DNA of 64,000 bases, taken from the NCBI GenBank assembly GCA_947457075.1, contig CANGUG010000007.1:62001-126000 (forward strand), given 5' to 3'. This document shows, piece by piece, positions 43,340 to 51,466 of this stretch. Each line of letters opens with the position of its first letter. Positions within the stretch are counted from its first letter, which is position 1. The notes under the pieces are model-generated. The model did not search any database, was not told the DNA's origin, and saw only the letters and a list, made by a program, of their open reading frames with translations. The DNA comes from Bacteroidota bacterium. GTDB lineage: Bacteria > Bacteroidota > Bacteroidia > Chitinophagales > Chitinophagaceae. The position numbers were made by a program, and so were the translations under genes.

Positions 43340-45229
43340 ATGGATAATTTTGTTGTTTCAGCCAGAAAATACAGACCGCAGAACTTTAACACTGTGGTGG
43401 GCCAGTCGCATATTACGACTACCTTAAAAAATGCCATTTTAAACAATCATTTGGCTCATGCCTTTTTGTTTTGTGGACCAAGAGGGGTAGGTAAAACTAC
43501 TTGTGCGCGTATATTGGCAAAAACAATTAATTGTACCAATATTAGCAAGGAGGGTGAAGCATGTAATGAATGTGCTAGTTGTACCTCCTTTGAAAAAGGG
43601 GCAAGTTTAAATATCCATGAATTGGATGCCGCCAGTAATAACTCGGTGGACGATATCAGGACCCTGGTGGAGCAAGTCCGTTTCGCTCCTCAGGCGGGCA
43701 AATACAAGGTATATATTGTGGATGAGGTACACATGTTAAGTGCGAGTGCCTTTAATGCATTTTTGAAAACATTGGAAGAACCTCCCCCTTATGCTATTTT
43801 TATTTTAGCAACCACGGAAAAACATAAAATATTGCCTACCATTTTAAGTAGGTGTCAAATATTTGATTTTAAAAGAATTACTTCCAACGATACGGTAGAA
43901 CATTTAGAAGAAATTGTAGGGAAGGAACATATTCAAGCAGAAAGAAACGCCTTACAATTAATTGCTCAAAAAAGCGAAGGTTGCATGCGTGATGCTTTGA
44001 GCATTTTGGATAAGATTGTTAGCTTCTCCAACGGCGCCTTAACGTATAAAAATACTTTAGAGCATTTAAATATTTTAGACGAAGAATACTTTTTTAAGTT
44101 AATTGAATATTTAACTTCTCAAGAGCTTACCAAAGCTATGTTGTTGTATGATGAAATTAATCAAAAGGGATTTGAAGGAGATACCGTACTTTCTGAATTA
44201 GCTAGCTTTATCAGGAATTTATTGGTATGCAAGGATCCTGCCAGTGCGGGCTTATTAGAGTCCATTGAAGGATGGAGGGATCAATATATTAAAACAGCAA
44301 AAGAAATTAGCACTCCTTATTTAGTAAGTGCACTGAATATTTTAAATGAAGCGGAGATACAATTTAAAATGGCCCGCAATAAGCGATTGCATGTTGAAAT
44401 GGCCATTATTAAATTAAACTTTTTAGCGCAAGCCATTGAGTTAAGTTTGGAAAACGACCAAATAGTAAAAAAAAAACTAGTTGACGCACACTATCCTATT
44501 CGCTTAAAGAAAATTTTGCCTTTAAGCCAAATCACGGTGAATGCAGAGGCAAAATTGGTGATAGAAACACCTGTAGCTAAATCAGCGCCCACTGCAAGCA
44601 CTGAAACAGCAAAGCCTTCTTACAACGAAACAGCAGCAGCAGCTTCCACAACAGTAGCTTCTTCCACAATAGCAGCTTCGACAACAGCAGCTGTGAATTC
44701 TGAGGCCAATGCAAAACCGGCCATTCCAGTTCCAATTCCCAAGCCAGTGGCCTATGATTCAAAGGAAGCTGGCTCCAATAAAAATTTATTGGCCGTACTG
44801 CAACAAAAATATGGTAAGGAGTATTCTATTGAAGAGGTGAAAGAATCTATCCCACTTAGTTTGGACCTATTACAAAAATGCTGGGATGAATATGCCGTGT
44901 ATTTGGAAGCCAATGCAAAACATGCCTCTGCAGGTACTTTTAAAGTGGCACAGTTAAAAATTGAAGACGAATGGCATTTCAGTGTAACAGTGGGTGCACT
45001 TACTGCACAGAAATTTGTAGAGCAGGAAAGAATGAATGTGTTGGAAAAAGTTTGGGATTTATTTCAAAATAGAACTATCCAATTTGATATACTTGTGGAA
45101 GCAGGAGAACAAGAGGATGTTCCTTTACATATGCGCCTTAACAGCAAGCAAAAATACGATCGTATTGCAGAACAATATCCTTTAGTGACAGCACTTAAAA
45201 AACGTTGTAACTTAGAAGTATATTTTTAA
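43340..45229 (+). CDS. dnaX: DNA polymerase III subunit tau/gamma
   Basis: DnaX is the ATPase of the clamp loader. The 629-residue protein has Walker A GPRGVGKT (46-53), the four-Cys zinc module (Cys65, 75, 78, 81), Walker B VDEVH (127-131) and sensor SRC (170-172). Domain III ends near residue 370. Then come an Ala/Ser/Thr-rich linker (~410-470) and a tau-specific C-terminal domain. Codons 376-379 (GTA AAA AAA AAA) create ten A in a row at 44467-44476. Gain of one A stops after Lys-Thr-Ser (TGA) and loss of one A stops after Asn (TAG). Both give a ~380-residue gamma-like product. Confidence 0.95.
   Translation: MDNFVVSARKYRPQNFNTVVGQSHITTTLKNAILNNHLAHAFLFCGPRGVGKTTCARILAKTINCTNISKEGEACNECASCTSFEKGASLNIHELDAASNNSVDDIRTLVEQVRFAPQAGKYKVYIVDEVHMLSASAFNAFLKTLEEPPPYAIFILATTEKHKILPTILSRCQIFDFKRITSNDTVEHLEEIVGKEHIQAERNALQLIAQKSEGCMRDALSILDKIVSFSNGALTYKNTLEHLNILDEEYFFKLIEYLTSQELTKAMLLYDEINQKGFEGDTVLSELASFIRNLLVCKDPASAGLLESIEGWRDQYIKTAKEISTPYLVSALNILNEAEIQFKMARNKRLHVEMAIIKLNFLAQAIELSLENDQIVKKKLVDAHYPIRLKKILPLSQITVNAEAKLVIETPVAKSAPTASTETAKPSYNETAAAASTTVASSTIAASTTAAVNSEANAKPAIPVPIPKPVAYDSKEAGSNKNLLAVLQQKYGKEYSIEEVKESIPLSLDLLQKCWDEYAVYLEANAKHASAGTFKVAQLKIEDEWHFSVTVGALTAQKFVEQERMNVLEKVWDLFQNRTIQFDILVEAGEQEDVPLHMRLNSKQKYDRIAEQYPLVTALKKRCNLEVYF
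44467..44476 (+). promoter_or_regulatory. A10 slippage/frameshift tract within dnaX
   Basis: Ten consecutive A lie directly after the clamp-loader domains. Both shifted frames terminate within three codons (TGA at 44482-44484, TAG at 44478-44480). In Thermus dnaX an A9 run at the equivalent place causes transcriptional slippage that makes gamma. The effect here is inferred. Confidence 0.65.
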
Positions 45230-45284
45230 TGGCTTTTTTGTAAAAACCCACTGAGCAGCATCCTTGCTTGCTCCATAAGCCCAA

Positions 45285-45623
45285 TTATAATTTTGCTTTC
45301 TGGTATCCCTTCTGTTTTAAAAATTGAAAAACCTTTTGACGGTGATCTCCTTGTATAATAATTTCCCCATCTTTCACCGAACCTCCTGTGCCACAATGAT
45401 TTTTTAGTGCCTTACCCAGCGCATTCATATCTTCCTCTGTTCCAACAAAACCATATACAATGGTGACTGTTTTTCCAGCTCGGTGTTTGGTTTCAAGCAT
45501 TACACGCAAAGGTTGTTCGGCAGGCGGTAAAGTGTCAATTGTTTCTTCCTGCGATGGAGGCATATAATTCGGATCGGTACTATACACTAATGGAGAACCA
45601 AGTGACTTGTTTTTTTTACTCAT
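45285..45623 (-). CDS. SUI1/YciH-family translation initiation factor-like protein
   Basis: The 112-residue protein has the eIF1/SUI1 fold in its C-terminal ~80 residues: RAGKTVTIVYGF, LGKALKNHCGTGGSVKDGEIIIQGDHR and the final FLKQKGY. Bacterial YciH-like factors of this family affect fidelity of start-site selection but are not essential in E. coli. The N-terminal ~35 residues are polar and probably disordered. It is convergent with dnaX; the 55 bases between show no clear terminator. Confidence 0.93.
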   Translation of the reverse strand: MSKKNKSLGSPLVYSTDPNYMPPSQEETIDTLPPAEQPLRVMLETKHRAGKTVTIVYGFVGTEEDMNALGKALKNHCGTGGSVKDGEIIIQGDHRQKVFQFLKQKGYQKAKL

Positions 45624-45680
45624 ACATCAATGAATTTGAAAATAGCGTTAAGGGATTGGGTGGTCGAAATAAAAAAATAA

Positions 45681-46070
45681 TTAGTTCACCCTTAAGCTAA
45701 TAATGGCATATCTATTGTTCGTTTCTTGTAGCAATAAAGTAATATTAAATTTAGTATTGCTTGACAATAATTTACCGGTTAAATAAACTGTATTGCCTAC
45801 TTTTCGTGCTGCACTTTTTTCAAAACCAACAATACTTTTTCTATTAAAAAAGGCCCTTAATAAATCATTGGCTTCTCTTGCATTTACCTGTCTTTGGCCA
45901 GCAATATCAGGGAAGCTCACTTCCACTTGGTTATCCCAAAAGGAAAGCAGGTTATTAAAATTAGCAGTTTGCAAATTTTGCACCAAAGCTTCGGTTTCAT
46001 TTTGTGCTTTTACTTGCGTACTTGCAACAAACAAAACAAGAAGCAATACTATTTTTCGGAATTGTCGCAT
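45681..46070 (-). CDS. DUF4783 family exported protein
   Basis: The 129-residue protein has a signal peptide (KIVLLLVLFVASTQVKA) and a small alpha+beta domain with ALVQNLQTANFNNLLSFWDNQVEVSFP and ANDLLRAFFN, resembling the Bacteroidota family DUF4783 (NTF2-like shape). The function is unknown; the protein is expected in the periplasm. It lies 57 bases upstream of the SUI1-like gene on the same strand and is divergent from gpmI. Confidence 0.8.
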   Translation of the reverse strand: MRQFRKIVLLLVLFVASTQVKAQNETEALVQNLQTANFNNLLSFWDNQVEVSFPDIAGQRQVNAREANDLLRAFFNRKSIVGFEKSAARKVGNTVYLTGKLLSSNTKFNITLLLQETNNRYAIISLRVN

Positions 46071-46184
46071 TTTTAAGACTTGAGTTGAATTATAACAGTT
46101 TAAAGTTTGTAATATGCTTAGTATTTTGAAACTTTGCGCTTTGTATAGTAAAATTAGTCATTCAAGGTAATAAAATAGAACAAT

Positions 46185-47702
46185 ATGTCAAAAAAAGTAA
46201 TACTGGTAATCATGGATGGATGGGGATTGGGTAAAGTACCTCTGTCTGATGCCATTCAACAAGCAAAAGTGCCCTTCGTTCAGGGATTATATAGCAAATA
46301 TTCTAATTCTACCCTTATTACCTGTGGTGAAGAAGTTGGTTTACCTGAAGGTCAAATGGGCAATAGCGAAGTGGGGCATTTAAATTTAGGCGCTGGCAGA
46401 ATTGTGTATCAGGAATTACAAAGAATTAATGTTGCCGTTCGCGACGGATCATTGGCTGCGAATGCTACCTTATTGGCCGCTATTCAATATGCAAAAGAAA
46501 ATAATAAACCTTTACATTTATTAGGCCTCCTTAGTGATGGTGGAGTGCATGCACATACTTCACACCTAAAAGCCATTTGTGATATCTGTAAAACAAATGG
46601 TTTAGAGAAAGTATTTATTCATGCATTCACCGATGGTAGAGATACGGATCCAAAAAGCGGATTGGCCTATGTGGAAAATGTAGAAGCACATTTAAAAAAT
46701 TCAGTAGGTAAAATTGCAACAGTGAGTGGAAGATACTATGCCATGGATAGAGACAAGCGCTGGGAAAGAGTTCAATTGGCTTATGATGCTTTGGTCAACG
46801 CGAATGGACCCACTGCCCATAGCGCTTTAGAAGCGATAAAAGAAAATTATGCAAAAGAGGTAACCGATGAATTTATTAAACCAACCATACTATTAGAAAA
46901 TGGGGCACCGATTGCTACAATCCAGGACGGAGATGCAGTGTTGTGTTTTAATTTCAGAACCGATCGTTGCAGAGAAATAACTGAAGTGTTATCGCAAAAG
47001 GACTTCCCTGAGTTTGGTATGAAAAAATTAAAACTTCATTATACCACCATTACTAAGTATGATGAAACTTTCCAAAACGTGGAAGTGATTTTTGAAAATG
47101 ATAATTTAGTAAATACATTAGGAGAGGTATTAGCGCAAAATCATAAAAAACAAATTCGTATTGCTGAAACTGAAAAGTATCCCCATGTAACTTTCTTTTT
47201 TAGTGGCGGTCGTGAAGTGCCTTTTGAAGGAGAGTCTCGTATTATGGCCCCTTCTCCAAAAGTAGCAACCTACGATTTACAGCCAGAGATGAGTGCCAAG
47301 GAATTAACTGAAAAACTATTACCAGAAATTAAGGCTGGTAACCCCGATTTTATTTGCTTAAATTTTGCCAATGCAGATATGGTGGGTCATACAGGTGTTT
47401 TCAGTGCAGTTGTAAAAGCAGTAGAAACTGTAGATGCCTGTGTGGAACAAATTGTAACCGAAGGTTTAAACAATGGTTATACAATATTTTTAACGGCCGA
47501 TCACGGTAATGCCGATTATATGATTAATGAAGACGGAAGTCCTAATACAGCGCATACCACTAACCTAGTGCCCTTTTTTATTATTGACAAAGAATGGAAA
47601 GGTCATATCAATCCTGGAAAATTAGGGGACATCGCTCCAACCATTTTATCTATGATGGGACTTACCATTCCAAAAGAGATGACTGGGAAGGTATTGATCT
47701 AA
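46185..47702 (+). CDS. gpmI: 2,3-bisphosphoglycerate-independent phosphoglycerate mutase
   Basis: GpmI interconverts 3- and 2-phosphoglycerate in glycolysis with two metal ions and no 2,3-BPG. The 505-residue alkaline-phosphatase-fold protein has the metal ligand Asp11 (IMDGWG), the phosphoserine Ser61 (GQMGNSEVGH), the GRYYAMDRD substrate segment and the C-terminal metal set FANADMVGHTG and TADHGNAD. The length is typical. It is followed by a haem-binding protein gene after 59 bases. Confidence 0.98.
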   Translation: MSKKVILVIMDGWGLGKVPLSDAIQQAKVPFVQGLYSKYSNSTLITCGEEVGLPEGQMGNSEVGHLNLGAGRIVYQELQRINVAVRDGSLAANATLLAAIQYAKENNKPLHLLGLLSDGGVHAHTSHLKAICDICKTNGLEKVFIHAFTDGRDTDPKSGLAYVENVEAHLKNSVGKIATVSGRYYAMDRDKRWERVQLAYDALVNANGPTAHSALEAIKENYAKEVTDEFIKPTILLENGAPIATIQDGDAVLCFNFRTDRCREITEVLSQKDFPEFGMKKLKLHYTTITKYDETFQNVEVIFENDNLVNTLGEVLAQNHKKQIRIAETEKYPHVTFFFSGGREVPFEGESRIMAPSPKVATYDLQPEMSAKELTEKLLPEIKAGNPDFICLNFANADMVGHTGVFSAVVKAVETVDACVEQIVTEGLNNGYTIFLTADHGNADYMINEDGSPNTAHTTNLVPFFIIDKEWKGHINPGKLGDIAPTILSMMGLTIPKEMTGKVLI

Positions 47703-47761
47703 AATAATTAACCTACATTTAAACTATAAAACTTTTTGTCAAATTATTTCAAACTAATTCT

Positions 47762-48265
47762 ATGATAAAGAAAATATTAATTGGCTTACTAATTGCTTTA
47801 GTTGTTATTCAATTTATTCGTCCAGAACGTAATTTAAGTGGAGACACTAAAAATGATATTAGTACTAAATATCCCATGCCTGATAGCGTAAAAGCCATCG
47901 TTACCAAAGCTTGTGCCGATTGTCATAGCAATAAAACGGCTTATCCATGGTATGCCTCTATTCAACCACTCAGTTTTTGGTTGGCTGACCATGTAAACGA
48001 AGGAAAAAGCGAAATGAATTTTAATGAATTTGCTTCTTACAGAATTGCCAAACAAAACCATAAATTAGAAGAAGTGATAGAACAAGTAAAGGAAGGTGAA
48101 ATGCCATTAAAGTCTTATACACTTATTCATAAGGAAGCTGATTTAACGGAAGCAGAAAGAGTGATACTCACTAAATGGTGTCAAAGTATCATGGACACTT
48201 TAAAAGCAACCTACCCTGCAGATAGTTTAAAATTGAAAAAAAAGAAACCAGAAACGGCTAAATAG
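47762..48265 (+). CDS. Haem-binding domain protein (CxxCH, membrane-anchored)
   Basis: The 167-residue protein has an N-terminal hydrophobic anchor or signal (~4-18), then a haem-binding motif CADCH (Cys51, Cys54, His55) followed by SNKTAYPWYASIQPLSFWLADHV and a second conserved block GEMPLKSYTLIHKEADLTEAE. This matches the Bacteroidota haem-binding domain family often found near c-type cytochromes. A periplasmic location and a redox or sensing role are likely. The C-terminus is Lys-rich. It is followed by engB after 13 bases. Confidence 0.88.
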   Translation: MIKKILIGLLIALVVIQFIRPERNLSGDTKNDISTKYPMPDSVKAIVTKACADCHSNKTAYPWYASIQPLSFWLADHVNEGKSEMNFNEFASYRIAKQNHKLEEVIEQVKEGEMPLKSYTLIHKEADLTEAERVILTKWCQSIMDTLKATYPADSLKLKKKKPETAK

Positions 48266-48278
48266 CCAAAGCGGAATA

Positions 48279-48914
48279 ATGAAAATCAACAAAGCCACTT
48301 ATTTAATTTCAAGTCCAGGATTTGAGCAATGTCCAAAGTTAGAACAGCCGGAATATGCCTTTATCGGACGAAGCAATGTAGGGAAATCCTCCATTATCAA
48401 TGCTTTGTGTAATCAAAAGAATTTAGCTAAAACTTCCGGCACCCCAGGTAAAACTCAATTAATTAATCATTTTGAAGTAATGAGCTCCACCAGTAAAGGC
48501 CCTTGGGACAAATGGTATATTGTGGATTTACCGGGCTATGGATTTGCCAAAGTTTCTCAAAGTAGTCGAAGAAGATGGGAGCAAATGATTGAAAATTACT
48601 TAAGAAAGCGCCCTAATTTGAACCGCGTTTTTGTGTTAATTGATAGCAGACATGCCCCTCAAAAAATTGACCTTGAGTTTATAGAACAAATGGTGAAATG
48701 GGAAATTCCCTATACTTTATTATTCACCAAATCAGATAAGGAGAAGCCCGGGGTCGTAGCACGCAATGTGCAAACCATGTTTGACACCTTAAAGGAAAGG
48801 CTTCCTTTTTTACCTCAGGGTTTTGTAACCAGTGCTGAAAAAAAGGAAGGCGTAGAGGAAGTGCTTGCTTGTATTGACCAATACAACCGCTTATACGCCG
48901 AAGATCAGCAATAG
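48279..48914 (+). CDS. engB: Ribosome biogenesis GTPase EngB (YsxC/YihA)
   Basis: EngB is an essential GTPase in 50S subunit assembly. The 211-residue protein has G1 GRSNVGKSS (30-38), the G2 region SGTPGKTQLINHF, G3 DLPGYG (83-88), G4 TKSD (150-153) and a G5-like TSAEKKEG. The length is normal. The stop codon (TAG, 48912-48914) is inside the first unit of a hexanucleotide array that runs on into the intergenic region, so the gene end appears to have been shaped by repeat expansion. Confidence 0.97.
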   Translation: MKINKATYLISSPGFEQCPKLEQPEYAFIGRSNVGKSSIINALCNQKNLAKTSGTPGKTQLINHFEVMSSTSKGPWDKWYIVDLPGYGFAKVSQSSRRRWEQMIENYLRKRPNLNRVFVLIDSRHAPQKIDLEFIEQMVKWEIPYTLLFTKSDKEKPGVVARNVQTMFDTLKERLPFLPQGFVTSAEKKEGVEEVLACIDQYNRLYAEDQQ

Positions 48915-48997
48915 AAATATCAATAGTAATAGGACTAGCAATGGCAATAGTAATAGCATTAGTATTGGCAATAGCACTAGCAATAGAAATAGCACCG
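48908..48997 (+). repeat. Degenerate hexanucleotide tandem array after engB
   Basis: About fifteen six-base units, consensus GCAATA (variants GAAATA, GTAATA, GCACTA, GCATTA, GTATTG), run without a break from inside the last codons of engB. Five units are exactly GCAATA or differ only in the last base. In one forward frame the array reads as alternating small and hydrophobic residues (AIEISIVIGLAMAI...), but that frame has no start of its own. No other array of this kind is in the window. Confidence 0.85.
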
Positions 48998-49033
48998 CAG
49001 CAAAACAATCATTGGCCTAGTTGAAATTACTGT

Positions 49034-49092
49034 CAAATACTAACTATTAGTAGCAAATACTTAATCATCGCCCGCTTCCCAATAAGTGGGCG
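49034..49092 (+). other. Direct repeats and hairpin in the engB-ABC gap
   Basis: CAAATACT occurs at 49034 and again at 49054, 20 bases apart, with TACTAA/TTAGTA as an inverted pair between (49038-49052). CGCCC (49069-49073) pairs with GGGCG (49088-49092), extended by CTT/AAG past one mismatch. A weak T-rich stretch follows, so this may be the engB terminator. The perfect -7 box for the next gene comes right after. Confidence 0.4.
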
Positions 49093-49100
49093 ACTTTGTT

Positions 49101-49108
49101 TATATTTG
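49101..49108 (+). promoter_or_regulatory. Promoter -7 element for the second ABC exporter
   Basis: TATATTTG is an exact TAnnTTTG match, 19 bases before the ATG at 49128. It lies inside the longer GTG-initiated frame, which it therefore excludes. Confidence 0.6.
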
Positions 49109-49127
49109 GCCCTTACTCTTAACGAAT

Positions 49128-50897
49128 ATGAAGATACTCATTCAATATATTAAACCCTTTAAAGGTTTAGTGATTATCGGCTTTATTTTAGCCGCCATCA
49201 ATCAAACTTTTTCCATGTTTGATCCCATGTTATTTGGTAGGTTAATTGACGAGTTTGCCAAAACACCCTTTGTTGATGCAATGGGGCATATTCGCACACA
49301 ACCTGAATTTTTAAAAGGAGTAAGCAATATACTTTTATTATTAGTAGGCACTGCCATGGTAAGTAGAATTGCCAAAGCATTCCAGGATTATACCGTCAAT
49401 GTAATTATTCAAAAATTTGGGGCTTCTTTATTCACCGACGGTTTAAAGCATTCCATGCAATTGCCCTATCAAGCATTTGAAGACCAGCGAAGTGGAGAAA
49501 CCCTATCCATTTTAACGAAGGCCAGGGCCGATTGCGAAAAGTTTATTAGCTATGTAATTAATGTAGTGTTTGGTATTGTGGTAAGCATTGTTTTTATTTC
49601 GATTTATGCGACTAAATTACATTGGTCCATTATGCCTATTTATATTTTAGGTGCAGGCACTATTGCGTATGTAACCAATTTATTGAGCAAGCGTATTAAG
49701 TCCATTCAAAAGAACATTGTTAAAGAAACCACTACCCTAGCAGGTACCACCACAGAGAGTTTGCGTAATATTGAATTAGTGAAAAGTTTAGGTTTGACCA
49801 ATCAAGAAATTGCCCGACTTAATAATAACACTTATAAAATTTTAGCACTTGAATTAAAGAAAGTAAAAAACATTCGTTCCTTGAGTTTTATTCAAGGCAC
49901 CATGGTGAACTTTTTAAGACAGGTAATCACATTCACTTTAATGTGGTTAATATTCAAAGAAATTTTAACCGTGGGTCAGTTAATCTCTTTACAATTTTAT
50001 AGCTTCTTTATATTTGGACCTTTACAGGAAATAGGCAGTATCATAATGAGCTACCGAGAAACAGAAGCGTCTTTAAATAATTTTGATGCCTTAATGAAAA
50101 AGGAAATTGAAATTAATCCTGCCGAAGCAACTGCCATTGGCAATATTGAGCATTTAGCTTTTAAAAATGTAGGTTTTCAGCATCAAACAGCCAACTTCAA
50201 AGCAATGGATGACATTAGCTTTGAGGCCAAAAAGGGAGAAACCATAGCCTTTGTAGGACCATCTGGCGCAGGAAAAAGTACTTTGGTAAAGTTAATTGTG
50301 GGATTGTATCAAACACAAGAAGGACAAATATTAATTAATGGTGTAAATAATAAACAGATTGACATGAACGAACTAAGAAATCAAATTAGTTTCGTCACAC
50401 AGGATACCCAACTTTTTGCTGGCACCATTCGCGAGAACCTTGCCTTTGTGGCACCGAATGCAAGTGAGGAAGAGATGTTAGTTGCTTTACAAAAATCAAG
50501 TTGTACCAATATATTAGAAAAAGGCGGTAACGGCTTGGCTACGGTAATTGGAGAAGGTGGATTAAAATTAAGCGGTGGTGAAAAACAACGTTTATCCATT
50601 GCACGGGCTTTATTAAGACACCCCCATTTGTTAATATTTGACGAAGCTACTTCAAGCTTAGATAGTTTAACCGAAGAATCCATCACCGATACCATCCGAG
50701 AACTTTCGGCCGAGCGTGAGCAAATTACTATAATGATTGCACACCGCTTAAGTACTATCATTCATGCAACCAGGATATATGTATTGGAGAAAGGAAAAGT
50801 AATTGAACAAGGCAATCACGAAGCTTTACTAGCAGAGAAGGGTTTATACTATGCTATGTGGAGACAACAAATTGGAGAAAGAAAACAAAACAACTAA
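49128..50897 (+). CDS. ABC exporter, fused permease and ATPase
   Basis: The 589-residue half-transporter has a six-helix exporter domain (~10-310) and an ATPase domain with Walker A GPSGAGKST, signature LSGGEKQRLS, Walker B LLIFDEATSSLD and the switch His in IAHRLS. It resembles lipid/drug exporters, but the substrate is unknown. A GTG at 49086 would lengthen it by 14 residues. I choose ATG 49128 because an exact -7 element (49101-49108) lies downstream of that GTG. It is convergent with DUF2721, with a strong terminator between. Confidence 0.92.
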   Translation: MKILIQYIKPFKGLVIIGFILAAINQTFSMFDPMLFGRLIDEFAKTPFVDAMGHIRTQPEFLKGVSNILLLLVGTAMVSRIAKAFQDYTVNVIIQKFGASLFTDGLKHSMQLPYQAFEDQRSGETLSILTKARADCEKFISYVINVVFGIVVSIVFISIYATKLHWSIMPIYILGAGTIAYVTNLLSKRIKSIQKNIVKETTTLAGTTTESLRNIELVKSLGLTNQEIARLNNNTYKILALELKKVKNIRSLSFIQGTMVNFLRQVITFTLMWLIFKEILTVGQLISLQFYSFFIFGPLQEIGSIIMSYRETEASLNNFDALMKKEIEINPAEATAIGNIEHLAFKNVGFQHQTANFKAMDDISFEAKKGETIAFVGPSGAGKSTLVKLIVGLYQTQEGQILINGVNNKQIDMNELRNQISFVTQDTQLFAGTIRENLAFVAPNASEEEMLVALQKSSCTNILEKGGNGLATVIGEGGLKLSGGEKQRLSIARALLRHPHLLIFDEATSSLDSLTEESITDTIRELSAEREQITIMIAHRLSTIIHATRIYVLEKGKVIEQGNHEALLAEKGLYYAMWRQQIGERKQNN

Positions 50898-50936
50898 AAT
50901 AGAAGTGTAACTTAATATAAAGGACTTTTAATACCC

Positions 50937-50978
50937 AACACCTATGCTCGTTTATTATAAACAATCATAGGTGTTTTT
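50937..50978. terminator. Bidirectional terminator between ABC exporter and DUF2721
   Basis: AACACCTATG (50937-50946) is the exact reverse complement of CATAGGTGTT (50966-50975). An inner stem GTTTA/TAAAC (50950-50962) and T5 follow on the plus strand. Confidence 0.85.
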
Positions 50979-50980
50979 AT

Positions 50981-51424
50981 TTAATCACGTTCGAACTTCT
51001 TTTTTAAATATTCCATCACCGAAGGATCTTCTAAGCCTTCCATATCACTTAATTCAATTTCAATGGCTTTGGTGCTTAAACGTATTTCAATAAGTGAAAG
51101 AAAAATAGACCAACAAAAAGCAACTAAGCTTGCCGCAAAAACTACTTGAGCTGTTTTTTGATATTCGATATAAATAAAAAACATGGAGACGATAGCCATT
51201 AAAAGGGAGGTCACCCCATAGGTTTGCATGTTCCTAATAAGTTTTAGCCGATACCTAAGGTTTTTAATTTGGGTGAAAATTAAATGACGCTGCTCCTGTG
51301 TTTGATACTTATCATGCAATGCCCTCACACGGTTAGACAAAGCCAAAAATCGGTTGGTGTAGGCCAGCATAATTAAACTAATGGCTGGGAAAAGTAGCGC
51401 AGGTATATTCACTGTTAATTCCAT
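50981..51424 (-). CDS. DUF2721 family membrane protein
   Basis: The 147-residue protein has an N-terminal hydrophobic segment (~5-25), a charged cytoplasmic helix region (NRVRALHDKYQTQEQRHLIFTQIKNLRYRLKLIRN) and two further membrane segments (~66-88 and ~92-112). This is the layout of DUF2721, of unknown function. The frame extends to 51463, but I choose ATG 51424: an exact -7 element (TATTTTTG on the minus strand, 51429-51436) lies 4 bases before it, predicting a leaderless mRNA. It is divergent from uvrC. Confidence 0.85.
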   Translation of the reverse strand: MELTVNIPALLFPAISLIMLAYTNRFLALSNRVRALHDKYQTQEQRHLIFTQIKNLRYRLKLIRNMQTYGVTSLLMAIVSMFFIYIEYQKTAQVVFAASLVAFCWSIFLSLIEIRLSTKAIEIELSDMEGLEDPSVMEYLKKKFERD

Positions 51425-51428
51425 ACCA

Positions 51429-51436
51429 CAAAAATA
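51429..51436 (-). promoter_or_regulatory. Promoter -7 element for DUF2721
   Basis: The minus strand reads TATTTTTG then TGGT then ATG. The match is exact and the 4-base gap means transcription would start at or next to the start codon. Confidence 0.6.
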
Positions 51437-51441
51437 TAAAG

Positions 51442-51449
51442 TATTTTTG
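51442..51449 (+). promoter_or_regulatory. Promoter -7 element for uvrC
   Basis: TATTTTTG is an exact match, 17 bases before the uvrC ATG. It is only 5 bases from the oppositely directed -7 box of DUF2721, so the two promoters overlap. Confidence 0.6.
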
Positions 51450-51466
51450 TGCTTTCGGAACAAACC

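Noticed and set aside
48908..48997. Hexamer array as a CRISPR array
   Set aside because: The units are six bases with no spacers and no cas genes are present.
48724..49008. A minus-strand ORF over the engB 3' end and the hexamer array
   Set aside because: It is antisense to most of engB, and its odd AISIASAI composition comes from the repeat itself. There is no promoter box or family resemblance.
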